In this document: in pieces, positions 1-10,769 of the stretch
Position numbering within the stretch: position 1 is the stretch's first letter
How the letters are laid out: every line of letters begins with the position of its first letter
Assembly: GCF_006715485.1 (NCBI RefSeq)
Contig: NZ_VFNH01000001.1
Span: 620,001 to 684,000, forward strand
Direction of reading: 5' to 3'
DNA: 64,000 nt
Source of the DNA: Herbaspirillum sp. SJZ107
GTDB lineage: Bacteria; Pseudomonadota; Gammaproteobacteria; Burkholderiales; Burkholderiaceae_D
Position numbers and translations under genes: made by a program
The notes under the pieces: model-generated
What the model saw: only the letters and a program-made list of their open reading frames with translations
What the model was told of the DNA's origin: nothing
Databases searched by the model: none

Positions 1-830
1 CCGCCGCAATAGAACCATCGGTCGTTGTGGTTACGACAGAGGAGGCACTTGTCTATCGGGTGAGCGCCGACCAGGTCGAGCTGAAGGAGCGACTTCCCCG
101 TAAGGACGCTCCCGGCAAGACGCAGCAGGACCAGGCACTTGAGGAATTAGCCGATCGCAGGCGGTTGGCAGCCGCTTATGTGGCCAATTTCCTGGATTGC
201 GGTCAAGATGTCAGCACCACAGCGTCATTGAAGGAATGGGTCCAACAGGAAACCGCGTCGACGGCCAAGGTGGATGGACGGATCCGCAATTTGGTGGCAA
301 AGCGGGTTAGTGAGACCTACATCATGGTCTCACACCGGGGAGGAGAGGGGGCGGTAGTGCTTGACCTTGAAACTGGGCGCAGGTTGCCTGGTTCACCTTG
401 TGGTGCTGCAGTCAAATTCGTCCGGATTTCGCCCGGCGGACACCGTCTCGCAATTGCTGCTGAAGAGTTAAAGAAAATCACATTCTACGGCGGAAAAGAG
501 AACCTCTCTTGGGGATCGCCTGAATCGTCAGGACACTTCATACAACTTCATCAGCTTCGTGCGACAAGCAATCCCATAAGAACTTCAACGATCACGGAAA
601 CGCCGCTTGACCTTTTGTTGCCGGATGAGGGGAATTGGTGGGTTCTTGTGGCCAAGTACAGCTTCAAGTGGTGGAATCCGGCGAACTGGCTTTATGCGGC
701 TGGCGGACACGTAACGAGAGGTGCTGAACTATCCATGTTGACTTACGCGTCTTCCGCGCAGTTGTTGGGTAGCCGTCACGTTGTCTCGGGAGTAGAGCTT
801 GGTGCTGGACGTCTCGTTGCGTCGGAATGA
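1..830 (+). CDS. Hypothetical protein, C-terminal part (5' end outside window)
   Basis: The reading frame is open to the left edge of the window, so this is probably the 3' part of a longer gene. A GTG at 27 is the first possible start inside the window but has no clear ribosome binding site. The visible 267 residues have no signal peptide or catalytic motif that I recognise. The middle (about residues 105-145) has two short strands of the kind seen in WD40/beta-propeller blades, with phrases such as VVLDLETGRRLP and FVRISPGGHRLAIA. A Trp-rich stretch follows (WWVLVAKYSFKWWNPANW). A C-terminal propeller or sensor region of a multidomain protein is possible but unproven. The base composition is less GC-rich than the genes that follow. 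Function unknown. Confidence 0.6.
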   Translation, partial: AAIEPSVVVVTTEEALVYRVSADQVELKERLPRKDAPGKTQQDQALEELADRRRLAAAYVANFLDCGQDVSTTASLKEWVQQETASTAKVDGRIRNLVAKRVSETYIMVSHRGGEGAVVLDLETGRRLPGSPCGAAVKFVRISPGGHRLAIAAEELKKITFYGGKENLSWGSPESSGHFIQLHQLRATSNPIRTSTITETPLDLLLPDEGNWWVLVAKYSFKWWNPANWLYAAGGHVTRGAELSMLTYASSAQLLGSRHVVSGVELGAGRLVASE

Positions 831-943
831 GCAGTCGGCCGAGCCGCGCAAATGGCGTGCGGAGCAACGGGGATGCTACTGGCGTTGTGGTTACCATCCG
901 AGCCGTTGGTGCGCCCGCAGTAATGATGGGCGAGTACCAAAAG

Positions 944-977
944 AAAAGCCGCTGGCCCTTCCGGTCCAGCGGCTTTT
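944..977 (-). terminator. Rho-independent terminator of argF-argG
   Basis: A perfect 12-bp inverted repeat (944-955 with 966-977, 10-base loop) lies just past the argG stop at 997. On the minus strand the GC-rich stem ends in TTTT followed by CTTTT, the usual intrinsic terminator layout. Confidence 0.8.
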
Positions 978-996
978 ACCGTTCAGCGCCCGGGAA

Positions 997-2229
<1,233 letters not shown>

Positions 2230-2312
2230 GGGGTTCCAGTGTTTTGGAGGGGGATGTGATGGTCAGCCGGCCCGTGCGGGCCGACGATCAAGCTAAAGCG
2301 TGATGATAAAAC

Positions 2313-3239
2313 TTATTTGTCTTCGATGCGACCGAGGAGAAGATATTCGATCAGCGCCTTCTGCACGTGCAGGCGGTTCTCGGCTTCGTCCCAGACCACC
2401 GATTGCGGGCCGTCGATGACCTCGGCCGCCACTTCCTCGCCGCGGTGCGCGGGCAGGCAGTGCATGAACAGCGCGTCGGGCGTGGCGCGCGCCATCTTGG
2501 CGCCGTCGACGATGAAGCCGTCGAAGGCCTTCAGGCGCTCGGCGTTTTCCTTCTCGTAGCCCATGCTGGTCCAGACGTCGGTGGTGACCAGGTCGGCACC
2601 GGCACAGGCATCCGACGGGTTCTCGAAGACCGTGTAGTTGGTCGTCCTGACCATGGCCGGGTCGATGTCGTAGCCCTTCGGCGTCGACACGTTCAGGTGG
2701 AAGCCGAAGACTTCGGCCGCCTGCAGCCACGAGTACAGCATGTTGTTGGCGTCGCCGATCCAGGCCACCGTCTTGCCGGCGATCGAGCCGCGGTGTTCGT
2801 AATAGGTGAACACGTCGGCCAGCACCTGGCAGGGGTGGTGCTCGTTGGTGAGGCCGTTGATCACCGGGACCCGCGAGTGCGCCGCGAAGCGCTCGATGAT
2901 GTCCTGGCCGAAGGTGCGCACCATGATGATGTCGCACATGCGGCTCATGACCTGGCCCGCATCCTCGACCGGCTCGCCGCGGCCCAGCTGGCTGTCGCGG
3001 GTGTTCAGGTAGATCGCGGCGCCGCCCAGCTGGTGCATGCCGGCTTCAAAACTCAGGCGCGTGCGGGTCGAGCTCTTTTCGAACACCATGACCAGCGTGC
3101 GGTCGACCAGCGGGTGGTACACCTCGTAGGCCTTGAACTTGCGCTTGATGACCTTGGCGCGTTCGATCACGTACTCGAATTCGTCGCGGGTGAAATCGGA
3201 GAACTGCAGGAAGTGCTTGATGGGAGTCTGGCCAGCCAT
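2313..3239 (-). CDS. argF: Ornithine carbamoyltransferase
   Basis: Transfers the carbamoyl group from carbamoyl phosphate to ornithine, giving citrulline, directly before the ArgG step. The protein has 308 residues, typical for anabolic OTCases. The carbamoyl-phosphate site STRT is at residues 57-60 and the ornithine-loop motif HCLPA starts near residue 260; SMG and the DVWTSMG loop are also present. It is the first gene of an apparent argF-argG operon. A sigma-70-like promoter is visible upstream (3282-3309). No obvious ArgR palindrome was recognised in the short leader. Confidence 0.97.
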   Translation of the reverse strand: MAGQTPIKHFLQFSDFTRDEFEYVIERAKVIKRKFKAYEVYHPLVDRTLVMVFEKSSTRTRLSFEAGMHQLGGAAIYLNTRDSQLGRGEPVEDAGQVMSRMCDIIMVRTFGQDIIERFAAHSRVPVINGLTNEHHPCQVLADVFTYYEHRGSIAGKTVAWIGDANNMLYSWLQAAEVFGFHLNVSTPKGYDIDPAMVRTTNYTVFENPSDACAGADLVTTDVWTSMGYEKENAERLKAFDGFIVDGAKMARATPDALFMHCLPAHRGEEVAAEVIDGPQSVVWDEAENRLHVQKALIEYLLLGRIEDK

Positions 3240-3281
3240 AGTCTGTCGAAGTTGCGTGTCGGAGATGCGGTGATCTCCTGA

Positions 3282-3309
3282 ATTATAAGCGGTATCGCTT
3301 GTGTTTCAG
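3282..3309 (-). promoter_or_regulatory. Putative sigma-70 promoter for argF
   Basis: On the minus strand a perfect -10 box TATAAT (3282-3287) is preceded, after 16 bases, by CTGAAA (3304-3309), four of six matches to the -35 consensus. It lies 43-70 bases upstream of the argF start codon. Assigned from consensus only. Confidence 0.5.
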
Positions 3310-3343
3310 AAAATAAAAGTTCGGCGTGTCAGCACAGGCGCTT

Positions 3344-4249
3344 TCAATACAGCGTCTGCGCCGACTCATGCAGCAACTGCCCGTACAGCTCATGCCGCAT
3401 CTTGCTGATCTTGCCCGCGGCCACTGCGTCCAGGATCGCGCACTGCGGCTCGGCCAGGTGGCGGCAATTGTAGTACTTGCAGCCGCCCAGGTAGGGCTTG
3501 AAGTCGACGAAGGCGCGTTCCAGCATGCCTTCGCTCAGGTGGTACAGGCCGAATTCCTGGAAGCCGGGCGAATCGATGATGGTGCCGTCGCCGCCCGGCA
3601 GCTTGTACAGGCGCGTGAAGGTGGTGGTGTGCTTGCCGGTATCCAGCGCTTCCGAGATTTCGCGCACGGCGATGTCGGCGTCCGGAATCAGGAGGTTGAC
3701 GATGGTCGACTTGCCCATGCCGGACTGGCCGATCAGGATCGAGGAATGGCCTGCCAAGAGCGGCAGCAGGGTGGCCACCGTGCCTGCCGGGTCGGACTTG
3801 GCCGAGACTTCGTGCAGCGGGTAACCCATGCTAGTGTACAGCGCCGCGCGTTCGCGCGCACGTGCCAGGCCTTCCTGCACGTCGACCTTGTTCAGGATCA
3901 GGTGGGCCTCGATGCCGGCCGCCTCGCAGGCGACCAGCGCGCGCGACACCAGGTCGTCGGTGAAGCCCGGCTCGGTGGCGATGACGATGAACAGGCGCGA
4001 GATATTGGCCGCCAGCAGTTTCGATTTGTACTGGTCCGAGCGGTACAGCAGGGTGGTGCGCTCGGCGATCTTTTCGATCACGGCCTGGTCGGGCGAGGTG
4101 CGCTTCAGGTGGACGATGTCGCCGACCGCCACGTTGGTCTTCTTGCCGCGCGTGACGCATTGCAGAAACTGGTGCTGGCCGTCGGCCTTGACGTCGGCCA
4201 GGTAATGGCGGCCGTGGGCCGCGACGATGGTGCCTTGCAGGTCGCTCAT
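3344..4249 (-). CDS. rsgA: Ribosome small subunit-dependent GTPase A
   Basis: A circularly permuted GTPase that checks late 30S subunit maturation. The order of elements shows the permutation: OB-fold at about residues 1-70, then G4 NKVD (120-123), then P-loop GQSGMGKS (174-181) and G3 DSPG (226-229). A C-terminal zinc knuckle follows with C257, C262, H264 and C270. The ATG at 4249 starts the conserved N-terminus and overlaps the stop codon of the upstream dehydratase gene by four bases (ATGA); a longer open frame upstream is only an overlap with that gene. 301 residues, normal length. Third gene of the M48 protease-dehydratase-rsgA operon. Confidence 0.96.
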   Translation of the reverse strand: MSDLQGTIVAAHGRHYLADVKADGQHQFLQCVTRGKKTNVAVGDIVHLKRTSPDQAVIEKIAERTTLLYRSDQYKSKLLAANISRLFIVIATEPGFTDDLVSRALVACEAAGIEAHLILNKVDVQEGLARARERAALYTSMGYPLHEVSAKSDPAGTVATLLPLLAGHSSILIGQSGMGKSTIVNLLIPDADIAVREISEALDTGKHTTTFTRLYKLPGGDGTIIDSPGFQEFGLYHLSEGMLERAFVDFKPYLGGCKYYNCRHLAEPQCAILDAVAAGKISKMRHELYGQLLHESAQTLY

Positions 4250-4578
4250 GCGCTCGCCCGTTCCGTATAGATGGCGTCGGCCTTGGCCGCGCAGATGAAG
4301 TCGTTTTCGCTGATGCGGTTGCCGGCCGAGTGCGTGGTGAAGGCGACGCCGCAGTGGCGGTAGCTGACCAGCAATTGCGGATGGTGGTCCTGCCGGTGGA
4401 TCATCCAGGCCAGCGCGTTCACGAAGGCGATGGTCTCGTGGTAGTCGCGGAAGGCGTAGTCGCGCTGCAGGTGGTCGTCCTCGACATGCCATGCGGGGAC
4501 CTGCGGCAGCAGGGCCGAGATGGCAGCCTCGTCCAGGGCCGGTGCGCCGTGGCTGCAGTGTCTGGCGAGCAGCTTCAT
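4246..4578 (-). CDS. phhB: Pterin-4-alpha-carbinolamine dehydratase
   Basis: Dehydrates 4a-hydroxytetrahydrobiopterin so that the pterin cofactor of aromatic amino acid hydroxylases can be recycled. The 110-residue length is typical. The family signature is present: HHP at 65-67, then Y73 and the TH pair at 82-83 followed by a G-N and S-E-N-D stretch. The ATG at 4578 overlaps the stop of the M48 protease gene by four bases, and the 3' end overlaps rsgA, so translation of the three genes is likely coupled. No phenylalanine hydroxylase gene is in this window. Confidence 0.93.
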   Translation of the reverse strand: MKLLARHCSHGAPALDEAAISALLPQVPAWHVEDDHLQRDYAFRDYHETIAFVNALAWMIHRQDHHPQLLVSYRHCGVAFTTHSAGNRISENDFICAAKADAIYTERASA

Positions 4579-5846
4579 GCGGCCCCCGCCATCTGGTTCT
4601 GCAGATGCTGGACCCGCACCCAGGCCGTCGGATGCGAATCGTAGAAGGCCGAGTGCAGCGGGTCCGGCGTCAGCGTCGAGGCGTTGTCTTCGTACATCTT
4701 GACCAGGGCCGAGACCAGGTCGCGCGCGTCGCTGTGCTGCGCGGCGAAGGCGTCGGCTTCGAATTCGTGCTTGCGCGACGTAAACGAGCCGAGCGGGGCG
4801 AACGGGAACAGGAACACCGGCAGCACCAGCATGAACAGCAGCAGGGCCATGGCGTCGTTGGAACCGTTCAGCAGCGGCATCACGCCCAGGCCGGTATAGA
4901 ACCATTCCTGGTCCTTCAGGTAGCCGAGCAGCGCGAGGAACACCAGCGACAGCGCGAACATCACGGCGATGCGCTTGACGATGTGCTTGAGCTTGAAGTG
5001 GCCCAGTTCGTGCGCCAGCACGGCCTCGACTTCCTGCGGCGCCAGGCGCTCGATCAGGGTGTCGAAGAACACGATGCGCTTGTTGGCGCCGAAGCCGGAG
5101 AAATAGGCGTTGCCGTGGCTTGACCTCTTGCTGCCGTCCATCACGAACAGGCCCTTGGAGGCGAAGCCGGTACGCGCCATCAGGCCTTCGATCCGGGCTT
5201 TCAGGCTGTCGTCGGCCAGCGGCGAGAATTTATTGAACAGCGGCGCGATGACGGTCGGGTACAGCACCATCATCAGCAGCTGGAAACCGCTCCACACCAG
5301 CCAGGCATACAACCACCACAGCGCGCCGGTTTTTTCCATCAGGGTGAGCACGACCCAGACCAGCGGCAGGCCGATGGTGGCGCCGACCAGCGCGCTCTTC
5401 ACCATGTCGCTCAGCCACAGCTTGACACGCATCTTGTTGAAGCCGAAGCGCTGCTCGAGCACGAACTGGCGGTAGTAATCGAAGGGCAGGTCGAGCACGC
5501 CGGACACGACGGCAAAGGCGACGACCAGGCCGATCTGGTGCGCCATGCCGGGTCCGAACAAGTGCAGCGACAGGGTGGACAGCGCCTGCAGGCCGCCCAG
5601 CAGCGTGAAGCCGATCAGCACCAGGCCGCTCCACAGCGCGTGGAACAGGCCGAAGCGGGTGCGGGCGACCGTGTAGTCGGCGGCCTTGCGGTGGGCCTCG
5701 AGCGGGATCTTGGCGGCGAATTCGGCCGGCACGTGCTCGCGGTGACCGAGCACGTGGCGGGTATGCCGGCTGGCCAGCCAGTAGCGCAGGACCAGGGTCA
5801 GCATGAAGAAAAAGACGAACAAAACCGAAAACGCGAATGAAACCAT
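4575..5846 (-). CDS. M48 family membrane metallopeptidase (Ste24-like)
   Basis: Integral membrane zinc peptidase resembling CaaX prenyl protease 1/Ste24 and bacterial homologues, probably acting in membrane-protein quality control. The 423 residues contain several hydrophobic segments (about 1-20, 68-90, 103-120, 150-172, 178-200 and a C-terminal pair). The zinc motif HELGH is at 279-283, and FEADAFA about 75 residues later supplies the third ligand. The N-terminal M48_N region, with the [18 protein letters not shown] phrase, is diagnostic of the Ste24 branch rather than HtpX. First gene of an operon with the dehydratase and rsgA. Bacteria lack CaaX prenylation, so the substrate is unknown. 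Confidence 0.92.
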   Translation of the reverse strand: MVSFAFSVLFVFFFMLTLVLRYWLASRHTRHVLGHREHVPAEFAAKIPLEAHRKAADYTVARTRFGLFHALWSGLVLIGFTLLGGLQALSTLSLHLFGPGMAHQIGLVVAFAVVSGVLDLPFDYYRQFVLEQRFGFNKMRVKLWLSDMVKSALVGATIGLPLVWVVLTLMEKTGALWWLYAWLVWSGFQLLMMVLYPTVIAPLFNKFSPLADDSLKARIEGLMARTGFASKGLFVMDGSKRSSHGNAYFSGFGANKRIVFFDTLIERLAPQEVEAVLAHELGHFKLKHIVKRIAVMFALSLVFLALLGYLKDQEWFYTGLGVMPLLNGSNDAMALLLFMLVLPVFLFPFAPLGSFTSRKHEFEADAFAAQHSDARDLVSALVKMYEDNASTLTPDPLHSAFYDSHPTAWVRVQHLQNQMAGAA

Positions 5847-5900
5847 TCTATGCCTGTGAGAAAATCCTGTTTTTAGGATTACCGATTCAAAGAGAGAATT

Positions 5901-6476
5901 ATGTCACAACCCACCACCCCGGCAGCCAATGCCCGCCCCAACGAGTTCAACCTGGTCTGGCTCGACATGGAAATGACCGGCCTCGATCCGGACAACGACC
6001 GCATCATCGAAGTGGCCGTCGTGGTCACCGACCCGGACCTGAACGTGATCGCCGAAGGCCCGGTGTTCGCCATCCACCAGAGCGACGAGACGCTGGACAA
6101 GATGGACAACTGGAACAAGGGCACGCACGGCAAGTCGGGCCTGATCGACCGCGTCAAGGCCTCGACCGTGACCGAAGCCCAGGCCGAGCAGGAACTGATC
6201 GCCTTCCTCAAGCAATACGTGCCGGCCAACAAATCGCCGATGTGCGGCAACTCGATCTGCCAGGACCGCCGCTTCATGGCGCGCGGCATGCCGAAGCTGG
6301 AAGCCTTCTTCCACTACCGTAACCTGGACGTGTCGACGCTGAAGGAACTGTGCCGCCGCTGGAAGCCGGAACTGGCGTCGGGCTTCAAGAAGGCGCAGAA
6401 GCACACCGCGCTGGCCGACATCGTCGAGTCGATCGAAGAGCTGCGTTACTACCGCGAGCACTTCATTAAGCTGTAA
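5901..6476 (+). CDS. orn: Oligoribonuclease
   Basis: A 3'-to-5' exoribonuclease of the DEDDh family that degrades di- and short oligoribonucleotides, including pGpG from cyclic-di-GMP turnover. 191 residues; the exo I motif DMEMTGLDP has catalytic D22 and E24, and the HTALADI motif near the C-terminus holds the general-base His and last Asp. The start ATG at 5901 is preceded by AGAGAGA. It is divergent from the M48 protease gene, so the 54-base gap should hold both promoters. Confidence 0.96.
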   Translation: MSQPTTPAANARPNEFNLVWLDMEMTGLDPDNDRIIEVAVVVTDPDLNVIAEGPVFAIHQSDETLDKMDNWNKGTHGKSGLIDRVKASTVTEAQAEQELIAFLKQYVPANKSPMCGNSICQDRRFMARGMPKLEAFFHYRNLDVSTLKELCRRWKPELASGFKKAQKHTALADIVESIEELRYYREHFIKL

Positions 6477-6496
6477 TAAGTAAAACTGCAAGAACA

Positions 6497-6535
6497 TGTC
6501 GTGAAAAGTGTCAAAAGACAACACTTTTCACGACA
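6497..6535. repeat. Perfect 15-bp AT-rich inverted repeat
   Basis: TGTCGTGAAAAGTGT (6497-6511) is repeated exactly in inverse at 6521-6535, with a 9-base spacer. It sits between the orn stop and the hybrid kinase start. There is no U-run after either arm, so it is a poor intrinsic terminator; it may be an operator for a dimeric regulator, or an mRNA 3'-end hairpin for orn. Confidence 0.6.
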
Positions 6536-6583
6536 CGATGTTGCAACTGCGAATCTATGCGGGAGGTATGCGAAAATCACCTC

Positions 6584-9052
6584 ATGGCTGATATTCTGCG
6601 TACTACCGCCGGCGTAGGCGGCGACAGCGAAGCAAGGCGCCTCCTGCGCGAACGTGACTGGAGCGCCACCCCGCTCGGGCCGGCGGACAGCTGGCCGCCC
6701 GAGCTGGCAACCGCCGTCTCGATGGTGGTCAGCTCTACCTTCCCGATGTTCCTGGCCTGGGGCTCGGGACTCACCTTCCTGTACAACGACGCCTACATCT
6801 CGGTCCTCGGCGACAAGCACCCGGCCGCCTTCGGCGCGCCCTTCCACGAAGTGTGGTGGGAAATCTGGCATGACCTCGGTCCGATCGCCGACCGCGCGCT
6901 GTCCAACAAGTCGGCCTATTTCGAGGACATGCCGCTGCTGATGGAGCGCAAGGGCTACAGCGAGCAGACCTTCTTCACGTTTTCCTATTCGCCGTTGCAG
7001 GATGGCCGCGGCCAGGTGCAGGGCATGTATTGCACCTGCATCGAAACCACCGGCCGCGTGCAGGCCGAACGGCGCGCCGCCTTCGAGCTGGCGCTGGCCG
7101 ACGCGCTGCGTCCGCTGAAGACCAGCGCCGACGTGATCCGCACCGCCAGCACGCTGCTGGGCGAGACGCTGGGTGTCGACCGCGTCGTCTACGGCGAGGT
7201 CGACGCCGTCCGCGGCGCCTTCGTGGTGGAACGCGACTGGCACCAGCCCAGTCTGCCCAGCCTGGCGGGCAGCCGCTACGCGTTCGACGTCTTCGGCCCC
7301 GAGGTGGCGCGGGCCGGGCGCAGCGGCGAAGTGGTGGCGGTCGCCAACGTCGCCGTCGACAGCCGCACCGCCGCCTTCCGCGATGCCTATGCCGCGCTGG
7401 GCGCGGTCGGCTACCTGCTGGTACCGCTGGTCAAGGCCGGCCAGCTGGTGGCCTTCCTGGCGCTCGCCTGCGGACGTTCGCACCGCTGGAGCGAATGCGA
7501 GATCGCGCTGGCGCGCAGCATGGCCGAGCGCCTCTGGACCGCGGTCGACCTGGTGCGCGCCCACGCCGCACTGCGGGCCGAGCGCGACCACAGCCAGACC
7601 ATCCTGGATTCGATCGCCGAGGGCTTCATCCTGATCGACCACGACTGGACCGTCCTCGAGATCAACGCCGCCGGCTCGCGCCTGGCGCGCCGCACGCCCG
7701 CGCAGGCGATCGGCCGCAACCACTGGGATGTCTGGCCCGAGAACCTGGACACCGACGCCGAGCGTCTCTACCACCGCGTGATGCGCGAGCGCGTCGCCGG
7801 CACCGCCGAATTCCTGTATGTCGCGCCGGACGGGGTGGCGACCTGGCTCGAGCTGCGCGCCTACCCGGCGCGCGACGGCGGCCTGGTCTGCTTCTTCCTC
7901 GACATCACCGAGCGCAAGTGCGCCGAAGAGAAATTGCGCGCCGCCGACCAGCGCAAGGACGAGTTCCTGGCGATGCTGGCGCACGAGCTGCGCAACCCGC
8001 TGGCGCCGATCAGCGCCGCCGCCGAGCTGCTGAAGATCGGCCGTCTCGACGAGGCGCGCGTGCGCCACAGCAGCGCCATCATCGGGCGCCAGGTCAAGCA
8101 CATGACCAGCCTGGTGGACGACCTGCTGGACGTCTCGCGCGTCACGCGCGGGCTGGTCACGCTGGCACGCGCGCCGGTGGCGGCGCGCACCATCGTCGAC
8201 GAGGCGATCGAGCAGGTGCGTCCGATGTTCGAGGCGCGCCGCCAGCACCTGGCGGTGGACCTGACGGACCCGGACGCCACCGTCATAGGCGACAAGGCGC
8301 GCCTGGTGCAGGTGCTGGCCAACCTGCTGAACAACGCCTCCAAATATTCCCCCGAGGGCCGCCGCATCGAGGTCGGCGCGCATGCCACCGCTACCCAGCT
8401 GCTGCTGAGCGTGCGCGACGAGGGCATCGGCATGGAGGCGGCGCTGACCGCCCACGTGTTCGACCTGTTCACCCAGGCGCAGCGCTCGTCCGACCGCTCG
8501 CAGGGCGGCCTCGGACTGGGCCTGGCGCTGGTCAAGCACCTGGTCGAGCTGCATGGCGGCACGGTCGCCTGTTCCAGCCCCGGCCCGGGGCAGGGCAGCC
8601 GCTTCGACGTCGCGCTGCCGCTGGCGGAAATGATGAAAGAGGCCGTCGCCGCCGAGCCAGAAGGCGACCCATCGACGGCCGCCCCGGCGCCGCTGCGCCT
8701 GCTGGTGGTGGACGACAACGTCGACGCCGCCGCCACGCTGGGCATGCTGCTGGAAGCCTGCGGTTATGCGGTCGAGGTGGAAAACGATTCGCGCAGCGCG
8801 CTGGCACGGGCGCTGGCCACGCCGCCGCAGGCGGCCCTGCTCGACATCGGCCTGCCCGACATGGACGGCAACGAACTGGCCCGGCGCCTGCGCGCCGACC
8901 CGGCCACGCGCGATATGGTGCTGGTGGCGGTCACCGGCTATGGACAGGAACAGGACCGCAAGGCGGCGCTGGAGGCGGGCTTCGACCATCATCTGGTGAA
9001 GCCGGTGGATATGGAGAAGCTGACGGAAGTGCTGGCGGGGATCGGGCGGTAG
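6584..9052 (+). CDS. Hybrid sensor histidine kinase/response regulator (PAS-GAF-PAS-HisKA-HATPase-REC)
   Basis: Soluble hybrid two-component kinase with no membrane segment. Domain order: an N-terminal PAS-like domain (the WSATPLGPADSWP family), a GAF domain (about 165-330), a second PAS (about 340-450), HisKA with phospho-accepting His467 in HELRNP, HATPase_c, and a C-terminal receiver with Asp754 in LLDIGLPDMDG. Phosphotransfer to an output partner not encoded nearby is likely. The start is uncertain: ATG 6584 is used because family similarity begins just after it; an in-frame ATG at 6557 would add nine residues and has no ribosome binding site. The stimulus is unknown. A perfect inverted repeat lies upstream (6497-6535). 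Confidence 0.9.
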   Translation: MADILRTTAGVGGDSEARRLLRERDWSATPLGPADSWPPELATAVSMVVSSTFPMFLAWGSGLTFLYNDAYISVLGDKHPAAFGAPFHEVWWEIWHDLGPIADRALSNKSAYFEDMPLLMERKGYSEQTFFTFSYSPLQDGRGQVQGMYCTCIETTGRVQAERRAAFELALADALRPLKTSADVIRTASTLLGETLGVDRVVYGEVDAVRGAFVVERDWHQPSLPSLAGSRYAFDVFGPEVARAGRSGEVVAVANVAVDSRTAAFRDAYAALGAVGYLLVPLVKAGQLVAFLALACGRSHRWSECEIALARSMAERLWTAVDLVRAHAALRAERDHSQTILDSIAEGFILIDHDWTVLEINAAGSRLARRTPAQAIGRNHWDVWPENLDTDAERLYHRVMRERVAGTAEFLYVAPDGVATWLELRAYPARDGGLVCFFLDITERKCAEEKLRAADQRKDEFLAMLAHELRNPLAPISAAAELLKIGRLDEARVRHSSAIIGRQVKHMTSLVDDLLDVSRVTRGLVTLARAPVAARTIVDEAIEQVRPMFEARRQHLAVDLTDPDATVIGDKARLVQVLANLLNNASKYSPEGRRIEVGAHATATQLLLSVRDEGIGMEAALTAHVFDLFTQAQRSSDRSQGGLGLGLALVKHLVELHGGTVACSSPGPGQGSRFDVALPLAEMMKEAVAAEPEGDPSTAAPAPLRLLVVDDNVDAAATLGMLLEACGYAVEVENDSRSALARALATPPQAALLDIGLPDMDGNELARRLRADPATRDMVLVAVTGYGQEQDRKAALEAGFDHHLVKPVDMEKLTEVLAGIGR

Positions 9053-9090
9053 CGCCCGGATCGGACAACAGAATAGTTGACTTGTGCCTG

Positions 9091-9190
9091 TCGTCCGTGC
9101 GAAGGCAGGGACCCAAGTTTGCTTGCGCTGCCAGTGGCACATGCCAACGGCCCGCGATGAACTTGGACCCCTCCCTGCGCAGGGGCGACG
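9091..9190. repeat. REP-like palindromic intergenic repeat, copy 1 (degenerate)
   Basis: Two imperfect inverted arms (9091-9120 and 9160-9190) flank about 40 bases, between the convergent ends of the hybrid kinase and hydrolase genes. The arm core AACTTGGACCCC and the CTGCGCAGGGGCGACG end also occur at 20112-20201, showing that this is a dispersed element. Confidence 0.65.
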
Positions 9191-9239
9191 AGCAAGCGTC
9201 GTAGGTACTAAAAAACGCTCGCTCAGTGCATCGGAGCGC

Positions 9240-10193
9240 TCAACGCATCTGCGTATAGTTCACCGGAATCCAGCGGTACCCCTTGCCCTGGCTGGCGATA
9301 TGCCCCAGTCCCGGGAACTGCAGGTGCGCGCCGCCGACCAGGTAGCCGTTCCTGGCGGCGTCGTCGAACACCTTCTTGCGCGACGCGTAGGCCGCCTTTT
9401 CGTCGCTGTCGAAGCCGATCGTCACCTGAGGATTGTCGAACTGGACCGATGCAACGTGGATCAGGTCGCCGATCAGCACCAGCTTCTGGCCGCGGCTCTC
9501 GACCACGTAGGTGGTGTGGCCCGGGGTGTGGCCCGGCTCCGGCAGGGCCGAGACGCCCGGCACCAGCGGGCCGGCGGCGTCGATGGTCTTGAATTTGCCT
9601 GCCTGCACATACGGATTGATTGAGGCCATCGCGCCCTGGAAGCCGCCTTTCTTGTCGGCCGGGGCCTTGTCCATGTTGGCCTTGTTCAGCCAGTAGTCGG
9701 CGTCGCCCTTGCCGGCGCGCACGACCGCGTTCGGGAAGGTGCGCTGGCCGTTGCTGGCCAGGCCGCCGACGTGGTCGCCGTGCATGTGGGTGATGTAGAT
9801 CTCGTCGATCTGCTCGGGCTGGTAGCCGGCCGCCTTCAGGTTGTTGACGAACTTGCCGAGCGTCGGGCCGAACAGGGCACCGGCGCCGCTGTCGACCAGC
9901 ACCAGCTTGGTGCCGGTATTGATCAGGTAGGCGTTGTCCGAGGTTTCGGTCGGCGCCTTCATGAAATTCTTTTCCAGCGTGCCGCGCGTCAGTTCCGGCT
10001 TCTGGTGCAGCAGCTGGTCCATCGGCAGGTCGACGGTACCGTCGTTGATCGGGGTGACTTCGATGTCGCCCACCATGATGCGGTAGAAGCCGGGGGCCGG
10101 GGTCTTCACCATCGGGGCGGCGGCGTGGGCCGAACCGGCCAGCAGGGCGGCGGCGACCGCTGCGAACAAGGTGGTCTGGAATGTCTTTTTCAT
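9240..10193 (-). CDS. Secreted metallo-beta-lactamase-fold hydrolase
   Basis: A 317-residue MBL-fold metallo-hydrolase with a Sec signal peptide (about 1-24, ending AHA). The dinuclear metal motif HMHGDH is at 136-141. Downstream ligands include the GHTPGHT histidine and the IGD aspartate. The general architecture matches periplasmic MBL-fold hydrolases related to quorum-quenching lactonases (AidC/MLR type), but the substrate cannot be told from sequence. Start ATG 10193 was chosen because AAGGAC lies about seven bases upstream; the ATG at 10208 is preceded only by pyrimidines. Not in an obvious operon. Confidence 0.87.
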   Translation of the reverse strand: MKKTFQTTLFAAVAAALLAGSAHAAAPMVKTPAPGFYRIMVGDIEVTPINDGTVDLPMDQLLHQKPELTRGTLEKNFMKAPTETSDNAYLINTGTKLVLVDSGAGALFGPTLGKFVNNLKAAGYQPEQIDEIYITHMHGDHVGGLASNGQRTFPNAVVRAGKGDADYWLNKANMDKAPADKKGGFQGAMASINPYVQAGKFKTIDAAGPLVPGVSALPEPGHTPGHTTYVVESRGQKLVLIGDLIHVASVQFDNPQVTIGFDSDEKAAYASRKKVFDDAARNGYLVGGAHLQFPGLGHIASQGKGYRWIPVNYTQMR

Positions 10194-10288
10194 GTTCTTG
10201 TCCTTCATGTCGAGAGGGGAGGTGTTTACACAACCCGGCTAATCGTACATGAATGCGGCCTCGGCCGTTGGTGGACGTTCAAGAATCG

Positions 10289-10717
10289 TCAATCCAGCCT
10301 GGGAATCGTGAACACGCCCTGCAGGGCGCGCAGTTCGGTGCGGTGGATCTCGGCCAGGCGCACCAGGATCGCTTCGCCGGCCGGCAGCAGATGGACCTCG
10401 ACCCGACGCCGGTCGCCGGCATGGCTGCGCCGTTCTACCAGGCCGGCGGCTTCACAGCGCGTCACCAGCGCCACCACCCCGTGCTGCTTGGCCTGCAGGC
10501 GTTCCGCCAGCTCACCGACCGTGGCCCACTCGCGCCCTGCGAAACCCTTGATGTGGAGCAGCAGCAGGTATTGCAGCGGCGTGATGCCGGCGGCCTGCAC
10601 CGCCGTTTCCGAAAAATGCTCGTAGCGCCGCATCTGGTAGCGGAACTCGGACAAGGCTGAAAAATCGGCTTTGGACAGGGGGCGGGTCACGGCGGGCAGT
10701 GAAGCTGGGATGGCCAC
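10289..10717 (-). CDS. MarR-family transcriptional regulator
   Basis: A winged-helix repressor of about 142 residues. The wHTH is visible as TVGELAERLQAKQHGVV followed by the wing AGDRRRVEVHL, with dimerisation helices at both ends. The open frame extends much further upstream into the neighbouring gene and the true start is uncertain: GTG 10717 gives normal family length, while GTG 10690 is an alternative that begins directly at TRPLSKADF; neither has a strong ribosome binding site. It is transcribed divergently from the HPP-CBS gene with a palindrome (10723-10737) between them, suggesting it controls itself and that gene. Confidence 0.85.
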   Translation of the reverse strand: MAIPASLPAVTRPLSKADFSALSEFRYQMRRYEHFSETAVQAAGITPLQYLLLLHIKGFAGREWATVGELAERLQAKQHGVVALVTRCEAAGLVERRSHAGDRRRVEVHLLPAGEAILVRLAEIHRTELRALQGVFTIPRLD

Positions 10718-10722
10718 GAATA

Positions 10723-10737
10723 TATCACAAAGTGATA
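10723..10737. promoter_or_regulatory. Candidate MarR operator between divergent genes
   Basis: TATCAC-AAA-GTGATA is a perfect inverted repeat with 6-bp arms and a 3-bp centre. It lies between the marR-type gene and the HPP-CBS gene. Size and position suit a MarR dimer binding site covering both promoters. Inferred from symmetry and context. Confidence 0.55.
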
Positions 10738-10769
10738 CACTTACCTTCCCGATAATCTTGCCCCTCCCT

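Noticed and set aside
23-894. 12-base direct repeat CGTTGTGGTTAC at 23-34 and 883-894 flanking the first gene
   Set aside because: Too short to mean an insertion, and the first gene runs past the window edge; likely chance.
6449-9142. 897-codon open frame opposite the hybrid kinase
   Set aside because: It mirrors the kinase codons in GC-rich DNA, has His/Gln/Arg-rich composition and no recognisable domain.
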